From a virus, in the IMG/VR virus record IMGVR_UViG_3300021963_000479, positions 1 through 29,607 of that record: a DNA stretch of 29,607 bases; one strand, written 5' to 3'. This document shows, piece after piece, positions 14,965-21,126 of this stretch. Each line of letters begins with the position of its first letter. The first letter of the stretch is position 1. Under the pieces are notes generated by a model. That model made no database searches. It worked only from the letters and a program-made list of their open reading frames with translations, and had not been told where the DNA came from. Position numbers and translations under genes: made by a program.

Positions 14965-15186
14965 TTACGCCTTCAATGCTTTGAGTTCATCTAAAGACGT
15001 TGCAGCATCTGCAAGTTTCGTAATGTCTCGCAGTCTTTGCTTTTCAGCCACAATTGCTGATGTGTCTGCGCCGGATTCTACTGCGCGTTGAAATGCCACA
15101 TCTTGAGCGGCAAATAATGGAGCGCGTTCTGCACGAAGTCTATCCTTAGTGATAGCTTTTGCTTTGTCAAAGTTGATCGTAATCAT
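14965..15186 (-). CDS. Small fibre-associated helical protein (73 aa)
   Basis: I chose the ATG at 15186 because it gives an ATGA overlap with the previous gene; an upstream start at 15201 is unlikely. The product MITINFDKAKAITKDRLRAE, then APLFAAQDVAFQRAVESGAD, EKQRLRDITKLADAATSLDE is helical and conserved-looking. I recall it as the usual partner of the preceding gene in the fibre region of many phages. The fibre chaperone role is inferred from that context only. It lies 2 nt before the polyglycine fibre gene. Confidence 0.78.
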   Translation of the reverse strand: MITINFDKAKAITKDRLRAERAPLFAAQDVAFQRAVESGADTSAIVAEKQRLRDITKLADAATSLDELKALKA

Positions 15187-15371
15187 TCTGCGTATTCCCA
15201 TGCGTTACGGAATGTGCGGTCTGTTGGCATGTCAGCAACATCCACAATCTTGAATGGCTTGCCAGCAGGTACGTCTTTGGCTGCAATCTCTTCGATGCTC
15301 AGTCCGCACTCAAGCGTAGGAATAATGATGGCAACACCGTCATCAGTCGGATAAATGATTCGTTGGTTCAT
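15183..15371 (-). CDS. Small fibre-associated protein of unknown function (62 aa)
   Basis: The product is 62 aa with MNQRIIYPTDDGVAIIIPTL, then ECGLSIEEIAAKDVPAGKPF, KIVDVADMPTDRTFRNAWEY. This order is one I recall as a conserved pair with the following gene, adjacent to fibre genes in many phages. No function is assigned; a small tail-fibre assembly or attachment factor is plausible. It is acidic and contains no membrane segment. Its stop overlaps the next start by 4 nt (ATGA), so the pair is translated together. Confidence 0.78.
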   Translation of the reverse strand: MNQRIIYPTDDGVAIIIPTLECGLSIEEIAAKDVPAGKPFKIVDVADMPTDRTFRNAWEYAE

Positions 15372-15380
15372 GGTTGTCCT

Positions 15381-15920
15381 TTAGCGGAATATTGCATAAC
15401 AAACATACTTGGCATCAAGAAAAGAACCAGAATTGTTGCCAACAACCAAACGAACTGCTGATGTAGTTGGCGCAACTTCTGCCAATGATGGCGATGATAT
15501 AAATGGTTGCGGGCCCAAAGTCCAACTAGCCGGATTTACTCCTTGCCCAACAACGGTGTAATTTATGTCAGGCATTGCAGTCGTAAAGTTAATGGTGTAG
15601 TCACCAGTGCCATTATCAGTAATGCTTGATACATTTCCAGACGCGCGGATTGCTACTGTTCCAGTACCGTTAAAGTTCACCCAAGCACGACACATGTAAA
15701 GCGGCGCTGTACCAGACACAGTAGCAACTTGTGCTGAATTTATGTTTGGCGTTGTTAATGTGGGGCTAGTCAAAGTTTTATTGGTCAGCGTATCCGTGGT
15801 TGTCAGTCCAACCAAAGTTGTGGTTGCTGCCGGGAGCGTAAGCGTGTTAGTCCCAGACACTGCTGGGGCTGAAATTGTTATAGCGCCGCTAGTATCGCCT
15901 GAAACGACAATTGAACTCAT
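15381..15920 (-). CDS. Tail fibre protein with TLTNKTLTSPT shaft (179 aa)
   Basis: I chose the ATG at 15920 (MSSIVVSGDTSGAITISAPA), which overlaps the previous stop as ATGA. The N-terminal part continues with NTLTLPAATTTLVG, then TTDTLTNKTLTSPTLTTPNI, the repeat typical of phage tail-fibre shafts. The C-terminal domain begins YMCRAWVNFNGTGTVAIRAS, then GNVSSITDNGTGDYTINFTT, a tip domain that I recall in fibre proteins of phages and prophages. It likely binds the host surface or joins another fibre part. It is short, so it may be one piece of a multi-gene fibre. The RBS AAGGA for the next gene is in the following 9-nt gap. Confidence 0.82.
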   Translation of the reverse strand: MSSIVVSGDTSGAITISAPAVSGTNTLTLPAATTTLVGLTTTDTLTNKTLTSPTLTTPNINSAQVATVSGTAPLYMCRAWVNFNGTGTVAIRASGNVSSITDNGTGDYTINFTTAMPDINYTVVGQGVNPASWTLGPQPFISSPSLAEVAPTTSAVRLVVGNNSGSFLDAKYVCYAIFR

Positions 15921-16396
15921 AGTATCAACCACCTTTGACCAGATGCGATTGTGATCACAACACCAGACGCAACCGTGACCGGGCCAACGGACATTCCGTT
16001 TGTACCAGTTGCAATCGTTCCAGACACTGATGCCGTCGTTCCATTCAACACAATGGCTTGAGTGCTGGTTCCACCGCCAAGACCTTGCACAGTCCGCTCT
16101 GCTGGAGCGGTAACAAACACATCCTTTGTGCCAGCACTGAAGTTGACTGCGCTACCTGCGTTGCTCGATGCCAGAATCGTGGTTCTGGCCAACGTGGTTC
16201 CGGAAGACGTGTACGTCCCGATGCCAACTTCCCATTCGTTGGCAGTCTGGTGCGCGATGGTGTAATAGGTGGTATTACCGTTGCCAATGACTGAGAAATT
16301 CTGATAGCCAGTTGGCGCAGTGCCACTGAGCGTAATCGTGCCTGTACTCGACGTGGTCGTCGTGTCCTTTACTCGATCTGCAAGAATCAGGGCCAT
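15917..16396 (-). CDS. Fibre or tail protein of the 'MALILADRVKD' family (159 aa)
   Basis: The start overlaps the previous stop (TAATG). The N-terminus MALILADRVKDTTTTSSTGT with YQNFSVIGNGNTTYYTIAHQ, then WEVGIGTYTSSGTTLARTTI, LASSNAGSAVNFSAGTKDVF is a highly characteristic order that I recall from many aquatic and environmental phages in the fibre region. It is beta-rich and ends with a Thr/Val/Gly shaft. The repeated 'GNGNTTYY' and 'GTY..SGTTLARTT' elements suggest a trimeric beta domain. It probably forms part of a tail fibre or its anchoring collar. No enzyme motif is seen. The next start overlaps its stop by 4 nt (ATGA). Confidence 0.78.
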   Translation of the reverse strand: MALILADRVKDTTTTSSTGTITLSGTAPTGYQNFSVIGNGNTTYYTIAHQTANEWEVGIGTYTSSGTTLARTTILASSNAGSAVNFSAGTKDVFVTAPAERTVQGLGGGTSTQAIVLNGTTASVSGTIATGTNGMSVGPVTVASGVVITIASGQRWLIL

Positions 16397-17457
16397 TAAA
16401 TCACCGTGTCATCAATAAGCTGCCATCCGGCAGAAACATCATTACTTATCACCGTCCAACCAGCAGTTTCTGCACTATCCACCAACGCCCAGTTTGCAGT
16501 CTGCAAATCGTCAATTAATTTCCAATATATCGCTGTCACGCTGCCAGCAGAACCTCTTGCCGACACACCACTCAGGGCGATACTGACAGACCTGCCAACC
16601 GATCCAACACTGCCCACCGCCGCATTGCCGGTAACCGCATTTACTCTTATCAAGCTTCCGGTCGATCCGGAAGCAGACACGCCAGTCAAACCAACCGTCA
16701 GGTTTGCCCCGACACTACCCGCAGAACCTAGTGCTGCATCGCCGGTCACAGCGACAACAGAACCAGCTATTGCTACAACTGTTCCAACTACACCGCTTGC
16801 CGCTACACCGGTCAACCCAACTACTGTTTCTGGGCCAACTGTTCCAGCAAAACCTAAGGCAATGTCGCCAAGCTCTGCCTCACTGATGGATGCCGACAAC
16901 GAACCAACTTGACCACTTCCGGCTACGCCTGTCAGAGCAACCGTCGAAGTCATTGAGACGACTACAGTTCCAGCACTTCCACTTTCCACTACGCCGGTCA
17001 GGGCAGCACTCGAACCGGATGTTGCAGTAACAGTTCCGGCTGACCCGTTTGCTGCATTCCCTGTCAAAGCAATCGAGAAGGAGGTTGCGGGGGTTACCTG
17101 CCCAACTGCTCCTGATGCGTCAACTCCGGTCAACGCGAAATCTTTGTTGGGCGTGGCCGACCCAGCCAAACCACTTCCAGCAACTCCAGTCAGAGCAACA
17201 GAGAGACTTGGCTCTACCGTTCCAACCACGCCACTTGCAACAACACCCGTCAAAGCAGCAGCATTTGTAGCCGCTACCGCACCAACAAAACCACTTCCAG
17301 CATTGCCAGTCAGAGCAACTGTGCTATCAGATGCAGCCGCAACCGTACCTACAGCACCACTGGCCGCACTCCCTGTTAAAGCTACTGTTACCGTCGTTCC
17401 AGAAGCACCCGGAAGTGCTGCGAACGGAGTTTCAGCGAATGCGGATATCCCGAACAT
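16396..17457 (-). CDS. LTG-repeat fibre-like protein with C-terminal Trp repeats (353 aa)
   Basis: The start MFGISAFAETPFAALPG is clear and is conserved-looking. Residues 25-310 are fifteen tandem repeats of 17-22 residues with the pattern [VA]-A-L-T-G-x-A-x-S-G-x-x-G-[TS]-V, one of them degenerate (near residue 200). Residues 311-353 are four 11-residue repeats: YWKLIDDLQTA, NWALVDSAETA, GWTVISNDVSA, GWQLIDDTVI. The low-complexity repeats suggest a regular beta solenoid or fibrous shaft, and the terminal Trp repeats a compact tip or attachment domain. It lies at the start of the fibre genes, so a tail or head fibre is the best guess. No enzyme motif is present. The stop overlaps the next start (TAATG). 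Confidence 0.77.
   Translation of the reverse strand: MFGISAFAETPFAALPGASGTTVTVALTGSAASGAVGTVAAASDSTVALTGNAGSGFVGAVAATNAAALTGVVASGVVGTVEPSLSVALTGVAGSGLAGSATPNKDFALTGVDASGAVGQVTPATSFSIALTGNAANGSAGTVTATSGSSAALTGVVESGSAGTVVVSMTSTVALTGVAGSGQVGSLSASISEAELGDIALGFAGTVGPETVVGLTGVAASGVVGTVVAIAGSVVAVTGDAALGSAGSVGANLTVGLTGVSASGSTGSLIRVNAVTGNAAVGSVGSVGRSVSIALSGVSARGSAGSVTAIYWKLIDDLQTANWALVDSAETAGWTVISNDVSAGWQLIDDTVI
16399..16527 (-). repeat. Four 11-residue Trp repeats at a fibre C-terminus
   Basis: Four consecutive 11-codon units (the last one lacks a residue) share x-W-x-[LV]-[IV]-[DS]-x-x-x-[TS]-A. They end the LTG-repeat protein. An exact 11-residue period without gaps is unusual and suggests a small repeating beta or helical tip. 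Confidence 0.85.
16528..17385 (-). repeat. Fifteen tandem ~20-residue LTG coding repeats
   Basis: The DNA encodes fifteen in-frame copies of a 17-22 residue unit with a conserved L-T-G and a G-x-x-G about nine residues later. Typical units begin VALTGVAGSG, AALTGVVASG or VGLTGVSASG. At DNA level the copies are divergent but keep words such as ccggtca and gcagca, so they are old enough not to be perfect repeats. Repeat number may vary between relatives. Confidence 0.85.
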
Positions 17458-17484
17458 AATCTACGCGGCTAGGCCGCGCTCCAA
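17458..17484 (-). promoter_or_regulatory. Ribosome site split from its start codon by a hairpin
   Basis: After the stop TAA of the 166-aa gene the transcript reads TTGGAG, then CGCGGC-CTA-GCCGCG (17464-17478), then TAGATT and the ATG at 17457. GGAG is the only good ribosome site, but it is 21 nt from the ATG in linear sequence. The hairpin is a perfect 6-bp GC stem with a 3-nt loop, plus one possible G-U pair. Folding it leaves 6 nt between GGAG and ATG, a normal spacing. Confidence 0.75.
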
Positions 17485-17985
17485 TTAGGTGGTCGAGAGG
17501 CGCAGCAGTGCAGTGCTCGTCGTGTTGCTCGGCATAGTCAGCGTGAACGTACCGGCAGTAATAGTCTGCGAACCGAACGTATGCACACTGACAGCCTTGT
17601 CGCTTTGGGTCGAGTTGTACAGAAGAACGGAGTCAAACGCCGTGGTGACGGTCAGTGCAGTCCACTGAAAGCTGGCGGTCGGAGTCCAGTACGCCACACC
17701 AGCCGTAGCCGAAGTGTTGGTGGACAGCGGAGCCGTGCCGTTGGTGACCGTAACGCCACCAGCCGTGTAGCCAGTGCCAGACGTGTTTGTGACCTCACCG
17801 GTTGTGGTGTATGCCGTGGTAGACGCATCCATCGTGGCGGACGCAAAGTACAGAGCCGCCTTGAAAGTGTCAGTGGTCGGAGCAGTCAAGCTGCCACGCG
17901 AAGTCAGCGTGGACGAGCCAAACTGATGCTGACCGAGCATCAGTTCTTTCAAAAACGTGGTGCACATTGATTGGGTGTTTGCCAT
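17485..17985 (-). CDS. Beta-rich tail-associated protein, paralogue B (166 aa)
   Basis: The product shares a core with the 145-aa gene: FKAALYFASATMDASTTAYT and TTGEVTNTSGTGYTAGGVTV. It carries an extra N-terminal helix-like segment (SMCTTFLKELMLGQHQFG). The C-terminal half has FQWTALTVTTAFDSVLLYNS and a Thr-rich strand ending ALLRLSTT. It is probably a beta-sandwich virion protein of the tail or fibre base. The duplication suggests that the two copies occupy related but non-identical positions. A hairpin in the 27-nt gap after its stop may control the next gene. Confidence 0.74.
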   Translation of the reverse strand: MANTQSMCTTFLKELMLGQHQFGSSTLTSRGSLTAPTTDTFKAALYFASATMDASTTAYTTTGEVTNTSGTGYTAGGVTVTNGTAPLSTNTSATAGVAYWTPTASFQWTALTVTTAFDSVLLYNSTQSDKAVSVHTFGSQTITAGTFTLTMPSNTTSTALLRLSTT

Positions 17986-17993
17986 GATATTTC

Positions 17994-18185
17994 CTATCCA
18001 AAAAGAGATGTTTCACCGCCGACAGTCGGCCACTTTTTCAGCGTGACATGCGCTGATCTGTGGACCAATTCACCATCGAGCCAGTACTCGACCCAAGTGG
18101 TCAATTCATTGTCATCGTCAATCGAGCCTTCCCGCTTCTCCAGCAGGGCCTCATCTATATCACCTTTAGTGGTGGTTACGATCAC
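17994..18185 (-). CDS. Small acidic hypothetical protein (63 aa)
   Basis: It begins at a GTG overlapping the previous stop (GTGA) and has a conserved-looking core: IVTTTKGDIDEALLEKREGS, an acidic IDDDNELTTWVEYW, and LDGELVHRSAHVTLKKW. The alternation in the second half suggests a small beta sheet. There is no enzyme motif. It lies between two paralogous beta proteins, so it may be a chaperone or partner for them, or a minor tail component; neither can be shown from the sequence. I recall similar proteins next to this gene in related phages. An 8-nt gap precedes the next gene. Confidence 0.7.
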   Translation of the reverse strand: MIVTTTKGDIDEALLEKREGSIDDDNELTTWVEYWLDGELVHRSAHVTLKKWPTVGGETSLFG

Positions 18186-18619
18186 GATATCCTCACGATT
18201 GCGTTGGTGTTGTTGACGGCGGGGAACTGCACTTCAAACGTACCGGTAGACGTTTTGTCGCTACCAAAATCCAACACAATCATAGCTGGATTAGCCGATC
18301 CGTCATACTTGTAAATCAACGCGCCACGCGCCGTAAACGAACCAGACCAAGTGACATCGGCAAACGAGTAGTACGAAGTCGTACCGGACGAACCAACGGT
18401 AGGCACTTGGCTGATAGTTAGCGTTTGTCCGCCAGCCGTGTATCCTGTAGCCGACACTTCGCCCGTCGTGGTGTAGGCGGTGGTGGTCGAATCCAACGTG
18501 GCCGTGTTGGTATACAGCGCAATCTTGAAGACCTGCGTCGTGCCCGTACCCAGATTAAACGTGGCTGTGTTTAGCCCGTTCTTGTAGGTGTTGGTGGCGT
18601 AGTTGCCGGTGAAAGCCAT
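18182..18619 (-). CDS. Beta-rich tail-associated protein, paralogue A (145 aa)
   Basis: The product is 145 aa with a beta-sandwich-like composition. After MAFTGNYATNTYKNGL it contains FKIALYTNTATLDSTTTAYT, then TTGEVSATGYTAGGQTL. The block 'FK.ALY..-AT.D..TTAYTTTGEV..-GYTAGG.T' is shared with the 166-aa gene two places downstream, so the two are paralogues. The C-terminal end has GTFEVQFPAVNNTNAIVRI, also matching the paralogue (GTFTLTMPSN..STALLRL). It probably forms part of the tail or fibre attachment structure. I know similar single-domain proteins in aquatic phages, with no assigned role. The stop overlaps the next start by 4 nt (GTGA). Confidence 0.74.
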   Translation of the reverse strand: MAFTGNYATNTYKNGLNTATFNLGTGTTQVFKIALYTNTATLDSTTTAYTTTGEVSATGYTAGGQTLTISQVPTVGSSGTTSYYSFADVTWSGSFTARGALIYKYDGSANPAMIVLDFGSDKTSTGTFEVQFPAVNNTNAIVRIS

Positions 18620-19335
18620 CAGGTCACCTTCTGGCGGTACTGACCGCTGCGGTACGCATCTTGACGCTCCATGCCATCGCCCAGACGCTTGGCCATACCC
18701 AGTGCTTCCATGTATTTGGTGTTGTAGGCGGTGATCAAATCAGCCTCACCCTTCATAAAGGTATAGCCTTCTACGAGAGAGCCATAAAGCAACACGCTGT
18801 CAAAATTATCACCTAACCAAGTTTGGCCACTTGCGGCAGTGGTGATGCTTTCTGGGTAGTAATAGTAATGAAGCTCAACAACATATGAGGCATCGGGGGT
18901 AGGGCCAAGCAGGAAAGACAGTTCGTTGCTGATGGTTGAACCAGATACGGTCGGACCAAACAAAGCGTAATACGCTGGCAAACCCGTATCGGTTGGCGTG
19001 GGATACGCCTCACGAATGAAGTTCACATCTTTGTTCAGCAGGTACGAATACGCTCCATCCCCGTCTACAACAGCCAGCGAGTAAACCGCTAAAAAGTCAG
19101 TTGGTGATGATAGATACTTGTTGTTTGCAGTCACGCTGCCAGTCACGTTCTTGCGAAGCGATGGGAACTGGACAGTGTTGTAGATACGCTGTTCGGCTTG
19201 AGTGATGAACGTATTGATCTGTTCGGTACTCGTGAGCGTAGCCGTGCCTGTCCCTGCGCTGTCCGTGAAAGTGGACGCAGGGAAGTCATTCTCAAGGTAT
19301 CCCTTGATGGTTTCAAACAGCGTACTGTAGTTCAT
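18619..19335 (-). CDS. Tail adaptor / head-to-tail joining protein (SU10-adaptor-like)
   Basis: The product is 238 aa. It starts with NYSTLFETIKGYLENDFPAS, then EQINTFITQAEQRIYNTVQF, a helical start followed by PSLRKNVTGSVTANNKYLSSPTDF, and a strand-rich middle with YYALFGPTV, FLLGPTPDASYVVELHYYYYPE. The C-terminal helix GYTFMKGEADLITAYNTKYMEALGMAKRLGDG closes the protein. This helix-beta-helix plan is one I associate with adaptor proteins of podoviruses (the SU10 adaptor family). It probably forms a ring between the portal-bound adaptor and the tail nozzle. It overlaps the next gene as TGATG. The family name is from memory; the position supports the role. Confidence 0.76.
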   Translation of the reverse strand: MNYSTLFETIKGYLENDFPASTFTDSAGTGTATLTSTEQINTFITQAEQRIYNTVQFPSLRKNVTGSVTANNKYLSSPTDFLAVYSLAVVDGDGAYSYLLNKDVNFIREAYPTPTDTGLPAYYALFGPTVSGSTISNELSFLLGPTPDASYVVELHYYYYPESITTAASGQTWLGDNFDSVLLYGSLVEGYTFMKGEADLITAYNTKYMEALGMAKRLGDGMERQDAYRSGQYRQKVT

Positions 19336-19337
19336 GG

Positions 19338-19532
19338 TTACGCCATCGGGCCACGGGCCATTCTGCCCTTGGTCTGAGCTTTGCCACCACGCACTTCAAT
19401 ACCCGAAGACTTGGCAACGTCAGGGTATCCGTTCTTGCCAGTCGAATTGGTATTTGGGCGCGGCTGCGTGTACTTGTTCATCGGGTTAGCAGTGTCAGCC
19501 GAGAAGAATTCAAACTTGTCGTTGGAGTTCAT
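19338..19532 (-). CDS. Small basic hypothetical protein (64 aa)
   Basis: The start overlaps the 50-aa gene stop (TAATG). The N-terminus MNSNDKFEFFSADTANPMNK is followed by a Pro/Asn/Gly-rich, probably unstructured middle and the basic C-terminal end GGKAQTKGRMARGPMA, which resembles a degenerate RGKTKG motif of the upstream basic proteins. There is no enzyme motif or membrane segment. It is 2 nt from the next adaptor gene. I do not recognise a named family; its context among neck and basic virion proteins suggests a minor virion component. Confidence 0.68.
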   Translation of the reverse strand: MNSNDKFEFFSADTANPMNKYTQPRPNTNSTGKNGYPDVAKSSGIEVRGGKAQTKGRMARGPMA

Positions 19533-19684
19533 TACCGACCCCGCTGGTTGTTTGCACGCGCCATGTTGCGACCGACCTTGCGCATAGCCATGCCGGTTAC
19601 GCCGCCTTTTTTCATACCATGCAGACGCTTTTCGTGCATCTTGACTTCTTTGTCTGCAATCTTTTTGACCTGTTTGGTGTTCAT
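19532..19684 (-). CDS. Small basic KGG protein (50 aa)
   Basis: This is a 50-aa gene below common length cut-offs, read directly from the sequence. It starts with the ATG at 19684, which has AGGAG at about 7 nt that overlaps the upstream stop, and ends in TAA overlapping the next ATG (TAATG). The product is very basic: MNTKQVKKIADKEVKMHEKR, then LHGMKKGGVTGMAMRKVG and RNMARANNQRGR. It shares the MKKGG motif with the 198-aa protein. The presence of a ribosome site, stop/start coupling to both neighbours and compatible composition make it a real gene. A similar helix-plus-KGG protein is common in related phages as I recall; its function is unknown, with nucleic-acid binding possible. Confidence 0.82.
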   Translation of the reverse strand: MNTKQVKKIADKEVKMHEKRLHGMKKGGVTGMAMRKVGRNMARANNQRGR

Positions 19685-19693
19685 TCTCTACTC

Positions 19694-20119
19694 CTATGAA
19701 GTCACTACTGTTACGCTGCCAATCGCAATCGTCAGCGCCAAGTTATTCGGCGTGAACCCTGCATCAATGCCTCTTGATCCACCCACCGGATTCCAACCCC
19801 ACTGGATGATTCTACTACCACCCTCGGGAGAGCCGCTACCCAAAGGTCCGGTGTTATTCTGCAAAACCTGCAACCCGCTGTTACCAGAAGTTACATAGCT
19901 AACATCCGGTCTTGGTTCCCGTACAGCTTGCGGATCGTTAACCGGGTACAGACCTAACGACAACTGAGGCTGGTCAGGCTCCCAACATTCTGGGCACACC
20001 TTGATCGACACATTCTTGGTCTTGATAACCAAGTTCTTCAACTGCGTCAGCTTGAACCGAAAACCGCACCGGTCGCATTCCGCAATTGAATTTTTGCCAG
20101 ACGAAAATCTGTTTGGCAT
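19694..20119 (-). CDS. Zinc-ribbon virion-associated protein (141 aa)
   Basis: The N-terminal domain carries C15-x2-C18 (ECDRCG) and C42-x2-C45 (VCPECW), spaced 23 residues apart, which is a classic four-cysteine zinc ribbon. The segment between them (FRFKLTQLKNLVIKTKNVSI) is basic. The C-terminal half is Gly/Ser/Pro-rich and low in charge and ends NNLALTIAIGSVTVVTS, a hydrophobic beta tail. I recall such proteins in the neck/tail region of uncultured aquatic phages, with no assigned role. The zinc ribbon could bind DNA near the portal or simply stabilise a small structural fold. Spacing to both neighbours is under 10 nt. Confidence 0.76.
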   Translation of the reverse strand: MPNRFSSGKNSIAECDRCGFRFKLTQLKNLVIKTKNVSIKVCPECWEPDQPQLSLGLYPVNDPQAVREPRPDVSYVTSGNSGLQVLQNNTGPLGSGSPEGGSRIIQWGWNPVGGSRGIDAGFTPNNLALTIAIGSVTVVTS

Positions 20120-20121
20120 GA

Positions 20122-20865
20122 TTACCTAATAAACTGTTCACGCGGCACAAACCGATCCGGAGCTTTCTCCCGATCTTCCGTAGCAGCCATTTCCCACTGC
20201 TCTGCGTACTCAGCTTTGAGCATGGCAATCCGAGCAGGATCGACGTTTGGCAGCTTCATGGATAGCTGGAATGCTAGCCCCGCCACCATACAAGGCATGA
20301 AGCGGAACGGCACATCTTGGCCGTTGATACCGTTACCGGCATCCTGAATACGGCGAAGCCGCCAGTACACAAAGGTGTAGGTCTGGCTGTTGTCTGGCGT
20401 TGGCCAGACGTGAATCCGTGGCGGAACCGCCACACCAGCGGAATCCGTAGCTCCTGAACGGCGCTGAATCCAAACCTGAATCGGTCGACCAACAGCGTTC
20501 TTGTTCGGGATCATGGCGTAGGTAGACTCGCTGATCCGACTGATGTTGATGTCAGTTTGGTTCTGGTACGTGCCTGTGCGGATTACGTGATCCAATAGAT
20601 CAACAGTGTCAACAGGCAGATCGTAAGTAATGGTAGGAGTCGGGCTTGTATAAGCAAGCGTGATTTGTCCTTGCTCCACTGTCCACATGTTAATGCCACG
20701 GTTTGCCCACTCCATTGTCAGCAGGTTCAATGACCGTCGTGCCGTACGCATGTCGTAGCCCGAACGCAACTCCTGCCCGCAACGCTCAAACGCTTCCTCA
20801 ACCAGATTATTTAGGTCTAGGTTGAAGTTGTACGTATCAGTAGTTTTGTACGGAACGGTAGCCAT
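20122..20865 (-). CDS. Head-tail connector / tail accessory factor (P22 gp4-like role)
   Basis: The product is 247 aa. The N-terminal half has NLDLNNLVEEAFERCGQEL, SGYDMRTARRSLNLLTMEWA and NRGINMWTVEQGQITL. This helix-helix-'W..G' arrangement is the pattern of the small adaptor proteins that bind under the portal (P22 gp4 and related), which seal the portal channel and receive the tail. The following segment, TITYDLPVDTVDLLDHVIR, then RISESTYAMIPNKNAVGRP and QTYTFVYWRLRRIQDAG, fits the beta extension typical of aquatic-phage versions. The C-terminal helix LKAEYAEQWEMAATEDREK closes the fold. Position after the capsid genes and before the tail genes agrees. Assignment is by pattern and context. 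Confidence 0.8.
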   Translation of the reverse strand: MATVPYKTTDTYNFNLDLNNLVEEAFERCGQELRSGYDMRTARRSLNLLTMEWANRGINMWTVEQGQITLAYTSPTPTITYDLPVDTVDLLDHVIRTGTYQNQTDINISRISESTYAMIPNKNAVGRPIQVWIQRRSGATDSAGVAVPPRIHVWPTPDNSQTYTFVYWRLRRIQDAGNGINGQDVPFRFMPCMVAGLAFQLSMKLPNVDPARIAMLKAEYAEQWEMAATEDREKAPDRFVPREQFIR

Positions 20866-20868
20866 TAC

Positions 20869-21126
20869 TTATTTCCTATACGCAGCAGTTTTCTTAGCCA
20901 CGCCTTTAGGTTGCGGTACAAACTGTTTTCCTGCAGCTTTACCGGCTCGCTTGGCACGGGTGCTGGCGGCGTACTCTTGCGGGGAGAGCGCTTTGATGGC
21001 GGCTTCGGGGAGATAACGCTCTCCCGTCGCTTTGCTTCCCTGCGTAGATGGCTTGCCACTTTTCGTGCGCCACTTTTGCTGGGTCCACGCTTTGAGGCTG
21101 GCTTGCGGTTTGGCGAGTCCACTCAC
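20869..21126 (-). CDS. Basic protein with KWRTKSGKPS...GERYLPEAAIKAL domain (85 aa)
   Basis: It starts at a GTG overlapping the upstream stop by 4 nt (GTGA). Residues 11-55 contain KAWTQQKWRTKSGKPSTQ, then TGERYLPEAAIKALSPQEYA, then RAKRAGK, ending in KGVAKKTAAYRK. I recall this arrangement as the C-terminal half of DUF5872-type proteins, where it follows a GQWSARKAQ half; here the two halves are separate adjacent genes. It is strongly basic and has no membrane or enzyme signature. A second minus-strand frame (20865-21122) is also open for 85 codons but lacks any family resemblance. Function is unknown; DNA or capsid-interior binding is plausible from charge. Confidence 0.76.
   Translation of the reverse strand: MSGLAKPQASLKAWTQQKWRTKSGKPSTQGSKATGERYLPEAAIKALSPQEYAASTRAKRAGKAAGKQFVPQPKGVAKKTAAYRK

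Noticed and set aside
16062-17488. Plus-strand open frames opposite the LTG-repeat gene and the 159-aa gene (16062-16265, 16406-16912, 16704-16886, 17049-17270, 17144-17488)
   Set aside because: They mirror the Ala/Gly/Thr-rich repeat codons and produce Pro/Thr- or Gln/Arg-rich low-complexity products; their periodicity comes from the true repeat on the minus strand.
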